In this document: in pieces, positions 15,865 through 24,281 of the stretch
Layout of the letters: each line of letters starts with the position of its first letter
Position numbering within the stretch: the first letter of the stretch is position 1
From: UBA2658 sp964617335
GTDB taxonomy: Bacteria; Bacillota; Clostridia; Oscillospirales; Oscillospiraceae
Reading direction: 5' to 3'
NCBI GenBank assembly: GCA_964617335.1
Contig: CAZTXG010000021.1
Span: 1-29,171, forward strand
DNA length: 29,171 bases
Notes under the pieces: model-generated
Told to the model about the DNA's origin: nothing
Databases searched by the model: none
The model's input: only the letters and a program-made list of their open reading frames with translations
Position numbers and translations under genes: made by a program

Positions 15865-17740
15865 TTTCGTCCTCCGCTGTTTCCCCGGCTTCCTCCATTG
15901 TTTCCGCAATAAGCTCTATTGCCGAAAAAGCAATTGCCTCACCGTCTAAGCCATAGAGGCTTAAAAGCTCCTCCGGCTCCCCTTGACGGACTATGCCGTT
16001 TCCAAGATTTAAGGTTTTTGAGCCTTTAAGGCAAAGCCCCTGCCTTGCGCAAATTTCCAAAAGTCTTGAACCTATGCTGCCATGGGCGCAGACATCCTCG
16101 GCACAAAGCAGCCGCCCCGTTTTGGCAAGGGACTCTAAAATCTTTTCTTTATCAATGGGATTTATCATGTTAAGCTTTATTATTTCCGCCGAAACTTCCC
16201 CCTGGGCCAAGATTTCCCCCGCCTCTATGATCTTATTTATCATAGTGCCATAGGCAACTAAGGTAATGTCCTCACCCTCTTGTAAAATGACAGTGGCAGC
16301 GTCGCAGTTTTCCGAGGAATACTCCCCCTCACAGCCGCGGGGATAGCGCAGGGCCACAGGACCATCAATTTTATACAAGGCAAGGTTTAGCATTTCAGAA
16401 AGCTCTTTATAGCTGGCGGGACACATAACAGCCATTCGGGGAATGCAGGCAAGATATGAAACGTCAAAAACTCCCTGATGAGTTTCCCCGTCTCTGCCGA
16501 CTATTCCCGCCCTGTCTACAGCTAAAACCACATGGAGACCGGAAAGGGCAATATCGTGAATAAGCATATCAAAGCTTCTTTGTAAAAAAGTTGAATAAAC
16601 CGCAAAAACCGGCTTTAGCCCCTGCTTTGCAAGACCTGCCGCCATGGCGGCGGCATGACCCTCGGCTATGCCCACATCAAAAAACCGGTCTGGATATTTT
16701 TCGGCAAAGGCTGAAAGCCCCGTTCCGGCGCACATGGCAGCGCTTATGGAAACGATGCCCTCGTCTTTTTCCGCAAGCTCTGTTAGGCTGTCCCCAAAGG
16801 CGGCGGAAAAGTCTTTATGGCAGCCTTCGTCAACACCTTTTTCCTTGTCGAAGCTGCCAACTCCATGATAGGCCTCGGGATTTTTTTCCGCAAGCTCATA
16901 GCCCTTTCCCTTTTGGGTGACCACATGAACCAAAACCGGCTCTTTTAGCTCCTTTGCCCAGCGCAATACTGCCTCAAGCTGAACAAGGTCGTGGCCGTCC
17001 ACAGGGCCTAAATAATGAAAGCCCAAGTCGCTGAACATTGTGCCGGGGATTAAAATACGTTTAAACCACTCTTTTATACGGTGGTTAAAGCGGTAAAGAG
17101 CGGGAAAATGAGAAAATAGCCGTCGGTAGCGCCGCTTAAATTTAAAATAAGCGGGCTTTACCCTTTGCTTTGACAAAAGTCTTGATATGCCCCCTACATT
17201 GGAGTCTATGGACATACCGTTGTCATTTAAAATTACAATAATAGGCTCTCCGGAGCTGCCGGCATTGCAAAGCCCCTCATAGGCAAGGCCGCCGGTTAAG
17301 GCCCCGTCGCCTATAAGGGCCAAAACATTGTAGTCCTCGTCTTTTAAACTGCGGGCCCTTGCCATGCCGAGAGCCACAGAAACAGAGCTTGAAGCATGGC
17401 CTGCAATGGCAGCGTCATGAATACTTTCCTCAGGCTTTGGAAAGCCCGAAAGTCCATCAAGACATCGCAAAGTGGAAAAGCGCTCTTTCCTTCCCGTGAG
17501 AATTTTGTGGACATAGCACTGGTGACCCACGTCAAAAACCAAGCGGTCAACAGCCGTGTCAAAAACCCTGTGAATAGCTAGAGTGGTTTCAACAAGACCA
17601 AGGTTTGAGGCAAGATGCCCGCCGGTTTTTGCGACATTTTCAAGCAAAAACTCTCGTATTTCAAGGGAAAGCTCCTTAAGTTGGGGAACTTCCAGCTTTT
17701 TTATATCTTCAGTTGAATCAATTGTATCAAGAATGTTCAA
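15845..17740 (-). CDS. dxs: 1-deoxy-D-xylulose-5-phosphate synthase
   Basis: The 631-residue thiamine-diphosphate enzyme joins pyruvate and glyceraldehyde-3-phosphate, the first step of the MEP isoprenoid pathway. Visible are the AKTGGHLASNLGLVE start, FDVGHQCYVHKILTGR, the ThDP-binding GDGALTGGLAYEGL...NDN block, and transketolase-type C-terminal halves with DRAGIVGRDGETHQG. It ends in an acidic tail of about 20 residues (EEAGETAEDENEEDEA) beyond the usual end. The start codon is TTG with AGAGG about 8 bases before it; a terminator-like hairpin lies immediately upstream (17757-17801). It forms an operon with tlyA, and ispA of the same pathway lies just upstream. Confidence 0.97.
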   Translation of the reverse strand: MNILDTIDSTEDIKKLEVPQLKELSLEIREFLLENVAKTGGHLASNLGLVETTLAIHRVFDTAVDRLVFDVGHQCYVHKILTGRKERFSTLRCLDGLSGFPKPEESIHDAAIAGHASSSVSVALGMARARSLKDEDYNVLALIGDGALTGGLAYEGLCNAGSSGEPIIVILNDNGMSIDSNVGGISRLLSKQRVKPAYFKFKRRYRRLFSHFPALYRFNHRIKEWFKRILIPGTMFSDLGFHYLGPVDGHDLVQLEAVLRWAKELKEPVLVHVVTQKGKGYELAEKNPEAYHGVGSFDKEKGVDEGCHKDFSAAFGDSLTELAEKDEGIVSISAAMCAGTGLSAFAEKYPDRFFDVGIAEGHAAAMAAGLAKQGLKPVFAVYSTFLQRSFDMLIHDIALSGLHVVLAVDRAGIVGRDGETHQGVFDVSYLACIPRMAVMCPASYKELSEMLNLALYKIDGPVALRYPRGCEGEYSSENCDAATVILQEGEDITLVAYGTMINKIIEAGEILAQGEVSAEIIKLNMINPIDKEKILESLAKTGRLLCAEDVCAHGSIGSRLLEICARQGLCLKGSKTLNLGNGIVRQGEPEELLSLYGLDGEAIAFSAIELIAETMEEAGETAEDENEEDEA

Positions 17741-17756
17741 AGTGTTTTCCTCTTAT

Positions 17757-17801
17757 AAAAAGGCCTGCCTTTCCGAATTTTCCCTAAACCGGCAAGGCTT
17801 T
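17757..17801 (-). terminator. Terminator-like hairpin (possible attenuator) before dxs
   Basis: On the minus strand AAAGCCTTGCC (17801-17791) pairs with GGCAGGCCTTT (17769-17759), 10 of 11 positions including one G-U, and the 3' arm runs into TTTTT. It ends 16 bases before the dxs TTG. It therefore lies between the likely dxs promoter and the ribosome site, where it could attenuate transcription. Confidence 0.45.
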
Positions 17802-17839
17802 AAGCGCCTCTGACCTAATAAAATCCCGCGCTGCCTTAT

Positions 17840-17867
17840 ATTTTACAACATGGGATTATGATACCAA
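17840..17867 (-). promoter_or_regulatory. Candidate dxs promoter
   Basis: On the minus strand TTGGTA (17867-17862) and TAAAAT (17845-17840) are 16 bases apart, matching 4 and 5 of 6 positions. The -35 box lies in the distal arm of the ispA terminator. This is a modest match. Confidence 0.35.
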
Positions 17868-17907
17868 AAACCGTCCGCTTTTACAAGGGGAAGCAGACGG
17901 TTTTTGG
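17864..17907 (-). terminator. Terminator after ispA, bidirectional in form
   Basis: Arms CCAAAAACCGTC (17864-17875) and GACGGTTTTTGG (17896-17907) pair perfectly over 12 bp, and after one mismatch GCTT/AAGC adds 4 bp. The T-run is inside the stem base, so it could work on both strands. It lies 43 bases beyond the ispA stop. Confidence 0.7.
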
Positions 17908-17950
17908 TGGTTTATTCATTATTATATGAATATTTTATCTATTATTTTCA

Positions 17951-18823
17951 TCAGTTTCTTCTCTTGCATAAGCTGTCGGCAAGGTCGCAAAGCTCAGAGC
18001 TTTCTAAAAAGGCTGCTCTCACAGCATTTTTTGCGTTTTGGCTAAGCTTTTCCATCATCTGCTCACATTTTTCCTCGCCGTAGAGGGTCATAAATGTTTT
18101 TTTGCCCACACGCCTATCTTTGCCTATGGTTTTTCCCAGTTCTGCCTCACTTGAAATTTCGTCAAGCATATCGTCTCTTATCTGAAAAGCCGCTCCCAAA
18201 GAAGCTCCGTAAAGGCAGGCAGCCTCAAGCTTTTTTTCATTTGCCCCTGCGGCAATTGCTCCAATTTTACAGGCGGCTACAAAAAGGCTGCCGGTTTTGG
18301 CACTTTGCAAAAAGCTTATTTCATCTTCGGAAAGCTCTCTTTCTTCCCCTTCCAAATCAAGCTGCTGACCGCCGCAGATACCGTCAACCCCTGCTGCTGC
18401 CGCCAGAGCCTCGGCGCAGGCAACACGGGCTTCAAAGGGTATTTCACTTCGCAGGATTATCCCAAAGGCCTCCGCTTGAAGGGCGTCTCCGGCTAAAATT
18501 GCCCCCGCCTCACCAAAAACCTTGTGGTTGGATGGCTTTCCCCGCCGCAGATCATCATTATCCATACAGGGTAAATCGTCGTGGATCAAAGAATAGGTGT
18601 GGAGCATTTCAAGAGCGCAGGCAAGGGGCAAAGCCTTTTCAACTTCTCCCCCAGCTGCCTTACAAAACAGCAAAACCAAAATCGGACGAAGGCGCTTCCC
18701 CCCTGCCGTTAGGCTGTAATTCATGGCTTCAAGAAGGCGCTTTTGGGGAAAAGCCTCATCTGGAGTAAAAAGCTTTTCCAGCTGATTTTCTATCATTTCC
18801 TTGTATTTTTCCAAGACAGTCAC
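17951..18823 (-). CDS. ispA: Polyprenyl synthetase, farnesyl diphosphate synthase type
   Basis: The 290-residue prenyltransferase condenses isopentenyl diphosphate with allylic diphosphates to make farnesyl (or geranyl) diphosphate. The first Asp-rich motif is DDLPCMDNDD (82-91), with the RRG that follows it, and the second is DDMLDE at about 218. GGKRLRP near residue 41 binds substrate. Product chain length is inferred from neighbours and length, not proven. The start is GTG overlapping the xseB stop (GTGA), with GAGGG about 9 bases upstream. nusB-xseA-xseB-ispA is a standard Firmicutes order. Confidence 0.94.
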   Translation of the reverse strand: MTVLEKYKEMIENQLEKLFTPDEAFPQKRLLEAMNYSLTAGGKRLRPILVLLFCKAAGGEVEKALPLACALEMLHTYSLIHDDLPCMDNDDLRRGKPSNHKVFGEAGAILAGDALQAEAFGIILRSEIPFEARVACAEALAAAAGVDGICGGQQLDLEGEERELSEDEISFLQSAKTGSLFVAACKIGAIAAGANEKKLEAACLYGASLGAAFQIRDDMLDEISSEAELGKTIGKDRRVGKKTFMTLYGEEKCEQMMEKLSQNAKNAVRAAFLESSELCDLADSLCKRRN

Positions 18824-19059
18824 GACTGCTGACCCTCATCAAAGGGCAGCTCCTCCGGCTCGCCGTCTATGCCTTTTTTAAGCTTCATAACCTTTTGCTC
18901 GGCCTCGTCTAATAATTTACCGCATTTTGAAATAAGGGCTGTACCCTCCTCAAAAAGCGCCAGAGACTCGGAAAGGGGAGCCTCGCCTTTTTCCAAAAGT
19001 TTTACTATTTCGTCGAGCCGCCCCATAGACTGCTCAAAGCTTTGCTTACTTGTCGCCAC
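18820..19059 (-). CDS. xseB: Exodeoxyribonuclease VII small subunit
   Basis: The 79-residue protein is the small subunit of ExoVII, which degrades single-stranded DNA together with XseA. The SFEQSMGRLDEIVKLLEKGEAPLSESLALFEEG block matches the family. A GTG start at 19059 is chosen: GGGAGG lies 8 bases upstream and the length becomes typical. The longer frame (to 19113) would overlap xseA by 68 bases; with the chosen start the overlap is 14 bases. The C-terminus is acidic and ends over the ispA start codon. Confidence 0.94.
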   Translation of the reverse strand: MATSKQSFEQSMGRLDEIVKLLEKGEAPLSESLALFEEGTALISKCGKLLDEAEQKVMKLKKGIDGEPEELPFDEGQQS

Positions 19060-20320
19060 AGGTATTACCTCCCGCTTTATTTTCCTTAGTTGAAGCTTTT
19101 GCCTTTTTTTCAATAGGCAGCTTTTTCTTATCCGTAACCGTGCATAAAAGCCTTCCGTCGGAAAGGCTTACATTAAGTTTGTCACCCTTATTAATAGTTG
19201 AAACAGAGCTTACAGCCCTGCCATTTTCGTCTGTTGTCATGGCATATCCTCTTGAAAGAACCTTCAAAGGACTTAGGGCATCCAAAGAGGCGGCAAGACG
19301 TATGTAGTCTTGCTTTCTTTTGTGAAGCCCCCTTTCATAACGGGATAAAAGAGCCTCGGAAAGACTGTCTAACTCCTGACGCTTTTGGTCTATATATGCC
19401 GTTGGCCTTAAAAGAACGCGGCGGGATGAAAGGTCAGTCAGCCTTGCCCTATTAGCCTCAAGCTGCTTTCCCATGGAATGGGCAAGGCGCTGTTCATAGC
19501 TATAAATAGCCTCTTGCATTTCGCTTTGGTCAGGGACTGCAAGCTCGGCGGCATTTGAGGGAGTTGCCGCACGAAGGTCCGCCACATAGTCTGCTATGGT
19601 AACATCAGGCTCATGCCCCACAGCGGAAATAATGGGTGTTTCACAGGCAAAAATTGCCCTTGCCACCCCCTCGTCGTTAAAGGCCCAAAGGTCCTCAATA
19701 GAGCCGCCGCCCCGTCCTGTAATTATAAGGTCTGCAACCTTGTGTTTATCGGCATAGCGTATGGCACCGGCAATTTCCGCCGGAGCTTCGGCTCCTTGGA
19801 CACGAACAGGCAAAATGACAAGCTTTGTCATGGGCCAGCGCTTTCCCAAAACCCTTATAATGTCCCGTACCGCAGCTCCTGCCGAGGAGGTTATAACAGC
19901 GATGGTCTTTGGAAATCGAGGCAAAGGCTTTTTATATTCAGCATCAAAAAGCCCCTCTTTAGCCAGCTTTTCCTTAAGCTTTTCAAATGCTGCGTGCAAG
20001 TCCCCCTGCCCTTCCTGCAAAAGCCCTGTGCAGTAAAGCTGATAGGCCCCGTCTCTGGGATATACGGAAATCCGCCCCATAGCCGTAACCCCCATGCCGG
20101 CCTCCGGCACAAAGGAAAGCTTTGAGGCGTTTGATTTGAACATTACGCAGCGAATAGAGCTTTCAGCGTCTTTTAGGGTGAAATAGTGATGTCCCGAGGG
20201 GTATATTTTGTAATTGGAAAGCTCGCCTTTTATGGAAAGCCCCGAAAGCAGCAAATCAGAATCCAAAAGATTCTTTATATAATTATTAACCTCCGTTACG
20301 GATAAGCTTGCCATTTCCAT
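19046..20320 (-). CDS. xseA: Exodeoxyribonuclease VII large subunit
   Basis: The 424-residue catalytic subunit of ExoVII has an N-terminal OB-fold (about 1-100, SVTEVNNYIK...GELSNYKIYPSGHHYFTLKD), then the catalytic core with the IAVITSSAGAAVRDI and GRGGGSIEDLWAFN motifs and ISAVGHEPDVTIADYVADLRAATPSNAAEL. A coiled-coil region follows (about 270-350), with a Lys-rich C-terminus. The ATG overlaps the nusB stop (TAATG), and GGAGGAAGG lies just upstream. Confidence 0.97.
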   Translation of the reverse strand: MEMASLSVTEVNNYIKNLLDSDLLLSGLSIKGELSNYKIYPSGHHYFTLKDAESSIRCVMFKSNASKLSFVPEAGMGVTAMGRISVYPRDGAYQLYCTGLLQEGQGDLHAAFEKLKEKLAKEGLFDAEYKKPLPRFPKTIAVITSSAGAAVRDIIRVLGKRWPMTKLVILPVRVQGAEAPAEIAGAIRYADKHKVADLIITGRGGGSIEDLWAFNDEGVARAIFACETPIISAVGHEPDVTIADYVADLRAATPSNAAELAVPDQSEMQEAIYSYEQRLAHSMGKQLEANRARLTDLSSRRVLLRPTAYIDQKRQELDSLSEALLSRYERGLHKRKQDYIRLAASLDALSPLKVLSRGYAMTTDENGRAVSSVSTINKGDKLNVSLSDGRLLCTVTDKKKLPIEKKAKASTKENKAGGNTCGDK

Positions 20321-20892
20321 TAGCCTTCCTCCGGCATTGTAACAGCCGAATCACCCTCTTGCTCTGCAGATTCTTTTTTCTCGGCTGCTTCGTTTTCTTC
20401 GGCTGCTTCGGCATTTCTCTCAATAGGCTCCTCCGACAGAGGGGAAAAGCCCCTCTCCCCACGCATGAAGCTGCCTAAAATGCCGTTAATAAAGGACGCT
20501 GTCTCCTGCTCAACATAGCCTTTTGAAAGCTCCACCGCCTCGTTTATTGCAACGCTGTCGGGCACCTCGTCCATATACAGCACCTCGAAGATGGCTGTGC
20601 GCAAAATTGAAAGAGCAATGCGGGAAATGCGGGAAATCTTCCAGCCCTTGGCGTATTTTTCGATATAAGCGTCAATTTCGTCCGAATGCTCCGAAACGCC
20701 GTTTACAACGGCATATATATATGCTATCTGCTTTTTTGAGGGGTAGTCTGCAAAAAGTTCGCTTTCATCTGTAAGGCTTTCGTAATACTCCTTGTTGAAA
20801 AAGCCCTCCAGCAGCTCCCCTGTGTCCTGCTGCCTGCCGGCAAGGCTGAAAACAAGCTGCACGGCAATTTCCCTTGCCACGGTTCTCGTCAT
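20320..20892 (-). CDS. nusB: Transcription antitermination factor NusB
   Basis: The 190-residue protein is an RNA-binding NusB that, with S10 (NusE), binds boxA in rRNA leaders. The helical core runs from MTRTVAREIAVQLVF to SIAINEAVELSKGYV-type sequence, followed by FINGILG. It then carries an extra acidic, Ala/Glu-rich tail of roughly 40 residues (from about 150), longer than most NusB. The ATG at 20892 is chosen because GGAGGAG lies 6 bases upstream; the frame is open to 20964 but that part covers the terminator region. The folD gene often found after nusB is absent. Confidence 0.94.
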   Translation of the reverse strand: MTRTVAREIAVQLVFSLAGRQQDTGELLEGFFNKEYYESLTDESELFADYPSKKQIAYIYAVVNGVSEHSDEIDAYIEKYAKGWKISRISRIALSILRTAIFEVLYMDEVPDSVAINEAVELSKGYVEQETASFINGILGSFMRGERGFSPLSEEPIERNAEAAEENEAAEKKESAEQEGDSAVTMPEEG

Positions 20893-20960
20893 ATATTTCT
20901 CCTCCGAAATAAAAAGGAATTTTGCACCTGTGTGTTTTGGTGTGTTATCAAGATAAATGA

Positions 20961-20991
20961 ACAAAAAGCGGAGAGAAAAAGTCTCCGCTTT
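20961..20991 (-). terminator. Terminator of the Asp23-like gene
   Basis: A perfect 10-bp stem (AAAGCGGAGA, 20965-20974; TCTCCGCTTT, 20982-20991) has a 7-base loop and a short T-run on the minus strand. It starts 12 bases after the stop at 21004, so nusB probably has a separate promoter that I could not pin down. Confidence 0.85.
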
Positions 20992-21003
20992 GCTGCTTTT
21001 TTA

Positions 21004-21369
21004 TTACTTTGTTTTTGGAAAGGACACTCCGCTGACATGAACGTTTACCATAGGGCTAAGTCCTGTCATAGCCTCTAAAGCGTTTGTCACCGCCTGTTGG
21101 ACATTTTCCGCAATTTCCTTAATAACTCCGCCGAAGTTAATCATGATAAGAACATCCACTGTGATGCTGTCATCCTCCAGCGTGACTTTAATGCCTTTTG
21201 AAAGAGTTCTTTTGCCGATGAGGTCTAAAATTTCGTTTCCAACGGTGTTTGAAAGGCCGCCGACCCCGTCAACCTCCGCAACTGCGGCGCCGACCATTAC
21301 AGCGATAACGTCCTCGGATATTTTGATGCTTCCTTTTTCGGTTACTGTGGTAATATAGCTGTCAGCCAT
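21004..21369 (-). CDS. Asp23/Gls24 (YqhY-like) family protein
   Basis: The 121-residue protein has the Asp23 domain throughout (VAVMVGAAVAEVDGVGGLSN-like core, TVDVLIMINFGGVIKEIAENVQQAVTNALEAMTGLSPMVNVHVSGVSF). In Bacillus, YqhY lies next to accBC and nusB and is linked to acetyl-CoA carboxylase control; in Staphylococcus, Asp23 relatives mark envelope stress. Here it keeps the place before nusB while accB and accC are absent. AAGGAGG lies 7 bases before the ATG. It has its own promoter and terminator, so it is probably monocistronic. Confidence 0.93.
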   Translation of the reverse strand: MADSYITTVTEKGSIKISEDVIAVMVGAAVAEVDGVGGLSNTVGNEILDLIGKRTLSKGIKVTLEDDSITVDVLIMINFGGVIKEIAENVQQAVTNALEAMTGLSPMVNVHVSGVSFPKTK

Positions 21370-21420
21370 TTTCGCTACCTCCTTGTGGTCTGAAGGCCAA
21401 GTCCCTTCGGCCTAAAAGTT

Positions 21421-21429
21421 ATTTTACCA
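21421..21429 (-). promoter_or_regulatory. Extended -10 promoter of the Asp23-like gene
   Basis: On the minus strand TGGTAAAAT is an extended -10 (TGn plus TAAAAT, 5 of 6). No good -35 is seen. A small hairpin (AGGCC/GGCCT, about 21394-21413) lies in the short leader before the ribosome site. Confidence 0.45.
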
Positions 21430-21462
21430 CAGTTATCCGAAAAAATAAAGCAAAATTACACA

Positions 21463-22107
21463 TTACTCAAGTATGCTGCCGCTTTGGTATATTTCATCCT
21501 CATTATAGGTGCTGCCTGTAAGGGTTTCGTCAATGTTTCCCGCAGCTGATGCATCCTGAAGAGCCACCTGTCCGCTTTTAACTTCAATGATTTTAATTTG
21601 CGTTGCGTTAAAGTCTGTTTCGGCTATTACAGCGTCGGTAATCCTTGCCACTTCCTCGGCCAAAAGCCCGTCGGCAGGAGCGGGCACTGCAAGAGTTACT
21701 CCCTCAGCGCTTATGAAGGCCACGCACTCGGCAAAGTTTTTGGCAATAAGCAGGTTTTCGATTTGAGTTTCCAGCATGGAGTAGTTTGCCATAACGGCAA
21801 TTGTGCTTATGGCACTGTCGATGGTTTCCTGAGATGCCGCCTCTGAGGTGGCCGCCGCCTCTAGAAGGCTTATTGCCTCGTCTCGAGACTGCTGACGGGT
21901 AAGCCTTGCCTGGGCAAAATAGTCAGAGACTAAGGCATCCGCCTCGGTTTCAAGGCTCATTTCCTCTTGGGACTTTGCGCTTGCAAGCTCTGCGTCGGCC
22001 ATAACCTCATCTGCCGTCCTATTGTTATAGGACCAGTTTAAATACACTGCCGCGCAAAGGCACAGCAGCACCGCCGCTATTGTGATGTTCCTTTTGGTTT
22101 TGCTCAT
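21463..22107 (-). CDS. spoIIIAH: Stage III sporulation protein AH
   Basis: The 214-residue protein has one N-terminal membrane helix (about 9-27), then an Ala/Glu-rich helical stretch and a C-terminal YscJ/FliF-like ring-forming domain (about 110-200). In Bacillus, mother-cell SpoIIIAH pairs with forespore SpoIIQ to make the channel across the intermembrane space. Overall identity is judged by position as last gene of the operon, topology and the ...MLETQIENLLIAKNFAECVAFIS core. AGGAGG lies just before the ATG. The gap to spoIIIAG is 86 bases. Confidence 0.93.
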   Translation of the reverse strand: MSKTKRNITIAAVLLCLCAAVYLNWSYNNRTADEVMADAELASAKSQEEMSLETEADALVSDYFAQARLTRQQSRDEAISLLEAAATSEAASQETIDSAISTIAVMANYSMLETQIENLLIAKNFAECVAFISAEGVTLAVPAPADGLLAEEVARITDAVIAETDFNATQIKIIEVKSGQVALQDASAAGNIDETLTGSTYNEDEIYQSGSILE

Positions 22108-22193
22108 TTTCTTTTCCTCCTGAATAGAATAAATATTTCGCCCTCCGGCGGTATTTCAAAAGTTTTTTACTTTCCCTTGCTAAAAGCCTTATC

Positions 22194-22679
22194 CTAAGCC
22201 ATCTGGATCACCATAACCTGCACCGAAGTAAGCCCCGTAAAAGCACAGACTGCCCGAGTTATTTCAAGCCTTACCTGAGCCGACTGGGCACCGTCACAAA
22301 CTATAACAGCTCCCGTGTACCCTGGGTTTACATAATATATATCCACCACCTGCTCCCCGCCGGAGGCAGAGATAACAAGGGTTTCCTCACCGCTTTCTGC
22401 AAGCTGCCTTTGCACGCTTCCGGAAACTGACAAAAGCACAGACACCCTGCCTGCCCCCTTTATTTTGGAAAGCTGCTTCTGAAGCCTTTCTTCCTCCCGT
22501 GACAGGGTAAAAGAGGGAATTTCAATCTCCCTGTCAGTGCTTTCTTTTTTCTTTTCTCCCCCTGAATTAGGGATAAGAATGAGAAGCAGACCCACAGCAA
22601 GGATGATAAGGGCATATTTATTTTTTAAAAGGTCTTTAAGCTTAAAGCCTTTTGCCTTGTTTTTGTCCTTAGCTTCCAT
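22194..22679 (-). CDS. spoIIIAG: Stage III sporulation protein AG
   Basis: The 161-residue protein has a Lys-rich N-terminus, one membrane helix (about 22-38) and an extracytoplasmic domain that, in Bacillus, forms a large ring in the feeding-tube complex. The KIKGAGRVSVLLSVSG and VVDIYYVNPGYTGAVIVCDGAQSAQVRLEIT blocks fit SpoIIIAG. The ATG at 22679 has GGAGTGA upstream and overlaps spoIIIAF by 11 bases; a longer frame to 22703 is less likely. Confidence 0.93.
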   Translation of the reverse strand: MEAKDKNKAKGFKLKDLLKNKYALIILAVGLLLILIPNSGGEKKKESTDREIEIPSFTLSREEERLQKQLSKIKGAGRVSVLLSVSGSVQRQLAESGEETLVISASGGEQVVDIYYVNPGYTGAVIVCDGAQSAQVRLEITRAVCAFTGLTSVQVMVIQMA

Positions 22680-23163
22680 ATTCACTCCAATGCTGATTTT
22701 CACCGGCCAGTCCTATTTCCCCTTCGATTAATGATTCCAGCCGCTTTTTCCCCGTTTCGCTCACGTCGCCTTCAATTATGATAAAGGCAGGATACCAAAA
22801 GCCCTCATTGCTCCAGTTCATGGAAACCGAGACACTTTGGACGCTCTCTCCCATATCCAGAGCTTTGTCTGATATATATGCAGATATTTCTTCTTCTATG
22901 AGACTTCTGTTTAAACTGTTTGTTTCGTCTTCCCCCTGTCCTGCTATCTCCTTTGCCTTCTGCCTGTATTCCGATACACTCATGGACAGCAGCTCCCCAG
23001 AGGGGTTTATTAAAGGCCCCGCCATAGAGCAGACAAGAACCAGTCCGCAGATAAGCTTTAAAACATTTTTCACACTCCCCTTAGGGGTTATGGAAATAGC
23101 CGCTCCGCAGATAATTGCCGCCCCTGCTATGGCTTTCACCCAGTCTCCCAAAAACGCACTCAT
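22669..23163 (-). CDS. spoIIIAF: Stage III sporulation protein AF
   Basis: The 164-residue protein has two N-terminal membrane helices (about 8-25, 32-50), followed by a soluble ring-building-motif-type domain ending SLIEGEIGLAGE. It belongs to the mother-cell half of the SpoIIIA-SpoIIQ complex. The ATG overlaps the spoIIIAE stop by four bases. Confidence 0.92.
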   Translation of the reverse strand: MSAFLGDWVKAIAGAAIICGAAISITPKGSVKNVLKLICGLVLVCSMAGPLINPSGELLSMSVSEYRQKAKEIAGQGEDETNSLNRSLIEEEISAYISDKALDMGESVQSVSVSMNWSNEGFWYPAFIIIEGDVSETGKKRLESLIEGEIGLAGENQHWSEYGS

Positions 23164-24281
23164 GCCATGCCCACCGCCTTCATACTGGAAATTACGGAGA
23201 AAAACAGCATAAGCCCGCTTGCCCCCACAAGAGCCAAAACCATTCCGAAGGCAGCCCCAACTCCGGAAATAAGCCTTCCCATACGCTTATCCGCTATGGC
23301 TTCTGAAATCGCCGCCGCAGCCTTGTAAACCAGATAATGGGTGCCAAGGTTTATAAATGGCGTTATGCAAAGGGCGGCAACGGCAAGAAAACCGAAAACT
23401 CCGATAAGATTCCTTATAAGCCCCGCTCCGGCCACAACCGTTTCCGCGGCATCAGATAAAATGCCCCCCACCACCGGCAGCATACTGCTCATAGCAGACT
23501 TTGTAAGCTTCACTGTAAGCTCATCAGCCTTGGTGGAAACAAGGCCGGAGATGCCGAGATAGGCTGTAAAGCCTGTCATCAAAAGAGTCAGTGCTGTGGT
23601 GCAGCCCCATTTAAGAAAGTTTGAAACCCTTTCCAATGTGTCTTTCCCCAAGGCGGCAGAGGCAATCACCGTGCCTAGGTAAAGACTTACAAGGGGCATT
23701 ATAATATTTGTGCCTATGGTCATGATAATATCCATAAAAAGGGCCGTGGCGGCGTATTTTGCGGCGGCGGAGGTGATGGCTCCGGCGCTTGCCGCCGCTG
23801 TGCACATCATAGGCAGCAGCACCTTTGAAAAATCCGACAGCCTGTGCAAGGTGTCTGTACCCAGAGTGAAAAAAGCGTTTACCTCGCTTATGGCAATGGC
23901 AGAAACTGCAATTGCAGAGCAAAAAGACACTGTATCTCTGGCGGTTCCCTCCTCTAAAGCCGAAGTGCAGGCAGCACCCAGTATTACAATGGTCAGCATC
24001 TTTAAGCCAGAGGCAAGGGCCCTTTTGAAGATTGAAAAAAACTTTTCCTTCATCACCGCAAAAATACGGCTTAAGCCCTCCTCGCCCATTTGTGGGTCTG
24101 TGGGGTCAAGGCCGGAGAAAATGCTTTTCGTCTCTTCGTCAAGGGCAGAGTCAAGCTTTTCTGTATATTGACTTGCAGTCTCCACTTCCGGCGGCTCAAC
24201 CTTATATTCCTCCGCCTTTGCTATGCCGGAAAAAATAAGCAGGCAAAAAAGGCAAAGAGAGATTTTAAAAGCTTTTTTCAT
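23160..24281 (-). CDS. spoIIIAE: Stage III sporulation protein AE
   Basis: The 373-residue protein begins with a signal peptide (about 1-23, KKAFKISLCLFCLLIFSGIAKA). A short extracytoplasmic part and about six to eight membrane helices follow, from residue 80 to the end. Position and topology match SpoIIIAE, the large polytopic member of the SpoIIIA complex. It overlaps spoIIIAD by four bases upstream and spoIIIAF by four bases downstream. Confidence 0.94.
   Translation of the reverse strand: MKKAFKISLCLFCLLIFSGIAKAEEYKVEPPEVETASQYTEKLDSALDEETKSIFSGLDPTDPQMGEEGLSRIFAVMKEKFFSIFKRALASGLKMLTIVILGAACTSALEEGTARDTVSFCSAIAVSAIAISEVNAFFTLGTDTLHRLSDFSKVLLPMMCTAAASAGAITSAAAKYAATALFMDIIMTIGTNIIMPLVSLYLGTVIASAALGKDTLERVSNFLKWGCTTALTLLMTGFTAYLGISGLVSTKADELTVKLTKSAMSSMLPVVGGILSDAAETVVAGAGLIRNLIGVFGFLAVAALCITPFINLGTHYLVYKAAAAISEAIADKRMGRLISGVGAAFGMVLALVGASGLMLFFSVISSMKAVGMA

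Noticed and set aside
17741..17863. TPP riboswitch before dxs
   Set aside because: The conserved CUGAGA-type core was not found.
18094..18768. 224-residue open frame on the + strand
   Set aside because: It is antisense to ispA with low-complexity Pro/Arg/Leu composition and no family resemblance.
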